Assembly: GCA_020002185.1 (NCBI GenBank)
Contig: CM034533.1
Coordinates: 46,266,562 to 46,330,561, forward strand
DNA: 64,000 nt
Direction: 5' to 3'
From: Paraescarpia echinospica
Taxonomy: Eukaryota; Annelida; Polychaeta; Sabellida; Siboglinidae
Made by a program: the position numbers and the translations under genes. Shown in pieces: positions 63,757 through 64,000 of the stretch (position 1 is its first letter; each line of letters starts with the position of its first letter). The notes beneath the pieces are model-generated. The model saw nothing but the letters and a program-made list of their open reading frames with translations, was not told where the DNA came from and searched no databases.

Positions 63757-64000
63757 GTGTAGCGTGGTATCAGTCTAGTCTTCGTGAAGATTTGTAACAT
63801 GCAGGACATCTATTTTGGGTAAGTCCAAATTAAGGATCCGTCTGCCGAAAGAGTGCACTTGAAAATACCACTTTCTGGTGATACGCGTGATTGTTTTCGA
63901 TCGCTTTGACATGGGACATGTTTGACTCGTGAATACTGAATGTACTACTGCATTAGACAAAATAAAACATCAAATGGGAATGGGTTTTCACACCCATAAC
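63757..64000. repeat. Partial class A monomer at right edge
   Basis: First 244 bp of an A monomer of the gtcttcg/gtctgccg/cgtgattg type otherwise found at 2.93, 10.42, 13.66 and 25.69 kb. The preceding E has actagaaaaagcc and gtatactgc, also left-side variants. The array continues past the window. Confidence 0.92.

Larger units (their letters stand above)
1..64000. repeat. Satellite array, 325-bp monomer, nine classes in higher-order repeats
   Basis: About 194 full monomers of 324-326 bp lie head to tail, all in one orientation; I start each at its gtgtagc box. A shared core runs through all of them: aaggatccgtccgccgaaag (BamHI site) about 80 bp in, then gtgcacttgaaaa, gacatgtttg or gaacatgtttg, gaatgtactactgcatta, and ttacgtgacgg near the end. 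Class marks seen by eye: A gtaagtccaaatt and ttcgatcgc; B catgcgggac and gagaccacttg; C gatataaatttagc and gacttctgtttgggg; D gtggtattag and tgggaaagacc; D2 ttagggataagac and gaaggagtgc; E gataacagtc and gattagtaac; F gatatcaattttg and ttgggctaata; G tttatatcagttttg; H gtggtggtatcag and ggggaaagacccc. Classes recur in fixed orders, which makes HORs. The class names are mine. Nothing in the array looks protein-coding. Position in the chromosome is unknown; a heterochromatic block is inferred. Confidence 0.98.

Noticed and set aside
1..64000. CRISPR-like regular repeat array
   Set aside because: The repeat unit is about 325 bp with no unique spacers, and monomers abut directly. This is tandem satellite, not repeats plus spacers.
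1..64000. Hidden inversion or reversed monomer block
   Set aside because: Every monomer I walked through reads gtgtagc to ttacgtgacgg on the plus strand; no reversed ggatcc/cggcggac context was found.
1..64000. tRNA, rRNA or telomere-type repeats
   Set aside because: No tRNA-like A/B boxes in the right spacing, no rRNA core sequence and no ttaggg runs were seen.

Overview
The window is satellite DNA from end to end. It is a head-to-tail array of a roughly 325-bp monomer, about 194 complete copies plus a partial copy at the right edge. It is interrupted once, at about 5.75-6.38 kb, by a 5'-truncated non-LTR retrotransposon fragment of CR1/L2-like type. I see no host gene, tRNA, rRNA, bacterial gene, CRISPR array or inverted block. 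All monomers read in the same orientation. The CR1-like C-terminus and the long satellite array point to an animal genome (CR1-like elements are common in chordates and many aquatic invertebrates). I cannot name the species. A pericentromeric, centromeric or other heterochromatic location is inferred from the structure only.

The monomers fall into nine recurrent sequence classes that I name A, B, C, D, D2, E, F, G and H; diagnostic motifs are in the first feature. Classes follow each other in fixed orders and so build higher-order repeats (HORs). Class A is the natural register mark. The layout is: 0.33-10.4 kb, mixed 6- to 8-monomer units, including a long duplication (offset 7484 bp); 10.4-18.5 kb, five tandem 5-monomer units A-B-C-D-E of 1624 bp; 18.5-39.3 kb, mainly 6-monomer units (A-B-C-D2-F-E or A-B-C-H-F-E, about 1950 bp), with 3-, 4- and 5-monomer deletion derivatives; 39.3-45.5 kb, 8-monomer units A-B-C-D2-G-H-F-E of about 2604 bp; 44.4-55.5 kb, an exact tandem duplication of a 5539-bp (17-monomer) block; 53.9-59.5 kb, short D2-G-H-F(-E) cassettes; 59.5-64.0 kb, mosaic units that return to variants typical of the left side.

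At least fifteen hybrid monomers start as one class and finish as another. They mark unequal crossover or conversion junctions and explain most of the changes in HOR length. The one coding remnant is the retrotransposon C-terminal region (188-codon reading frame, the first 11 codons being satellite), followed by a 3' UTR with an 11-bp perfect hairpin, a two-copy 10-bp tail repeat and a 23-bp imperfect target-site duplication of satellite sequence. The repeated 61-codon minus-strand frames of class A are judged to be satellite by-products, not genes.

No new gene system is present. The interest lies in the HOR architecture, the dated series of duplications, the two perfect palindromes confined mainly to class A, and a CpG content that is not depleted.
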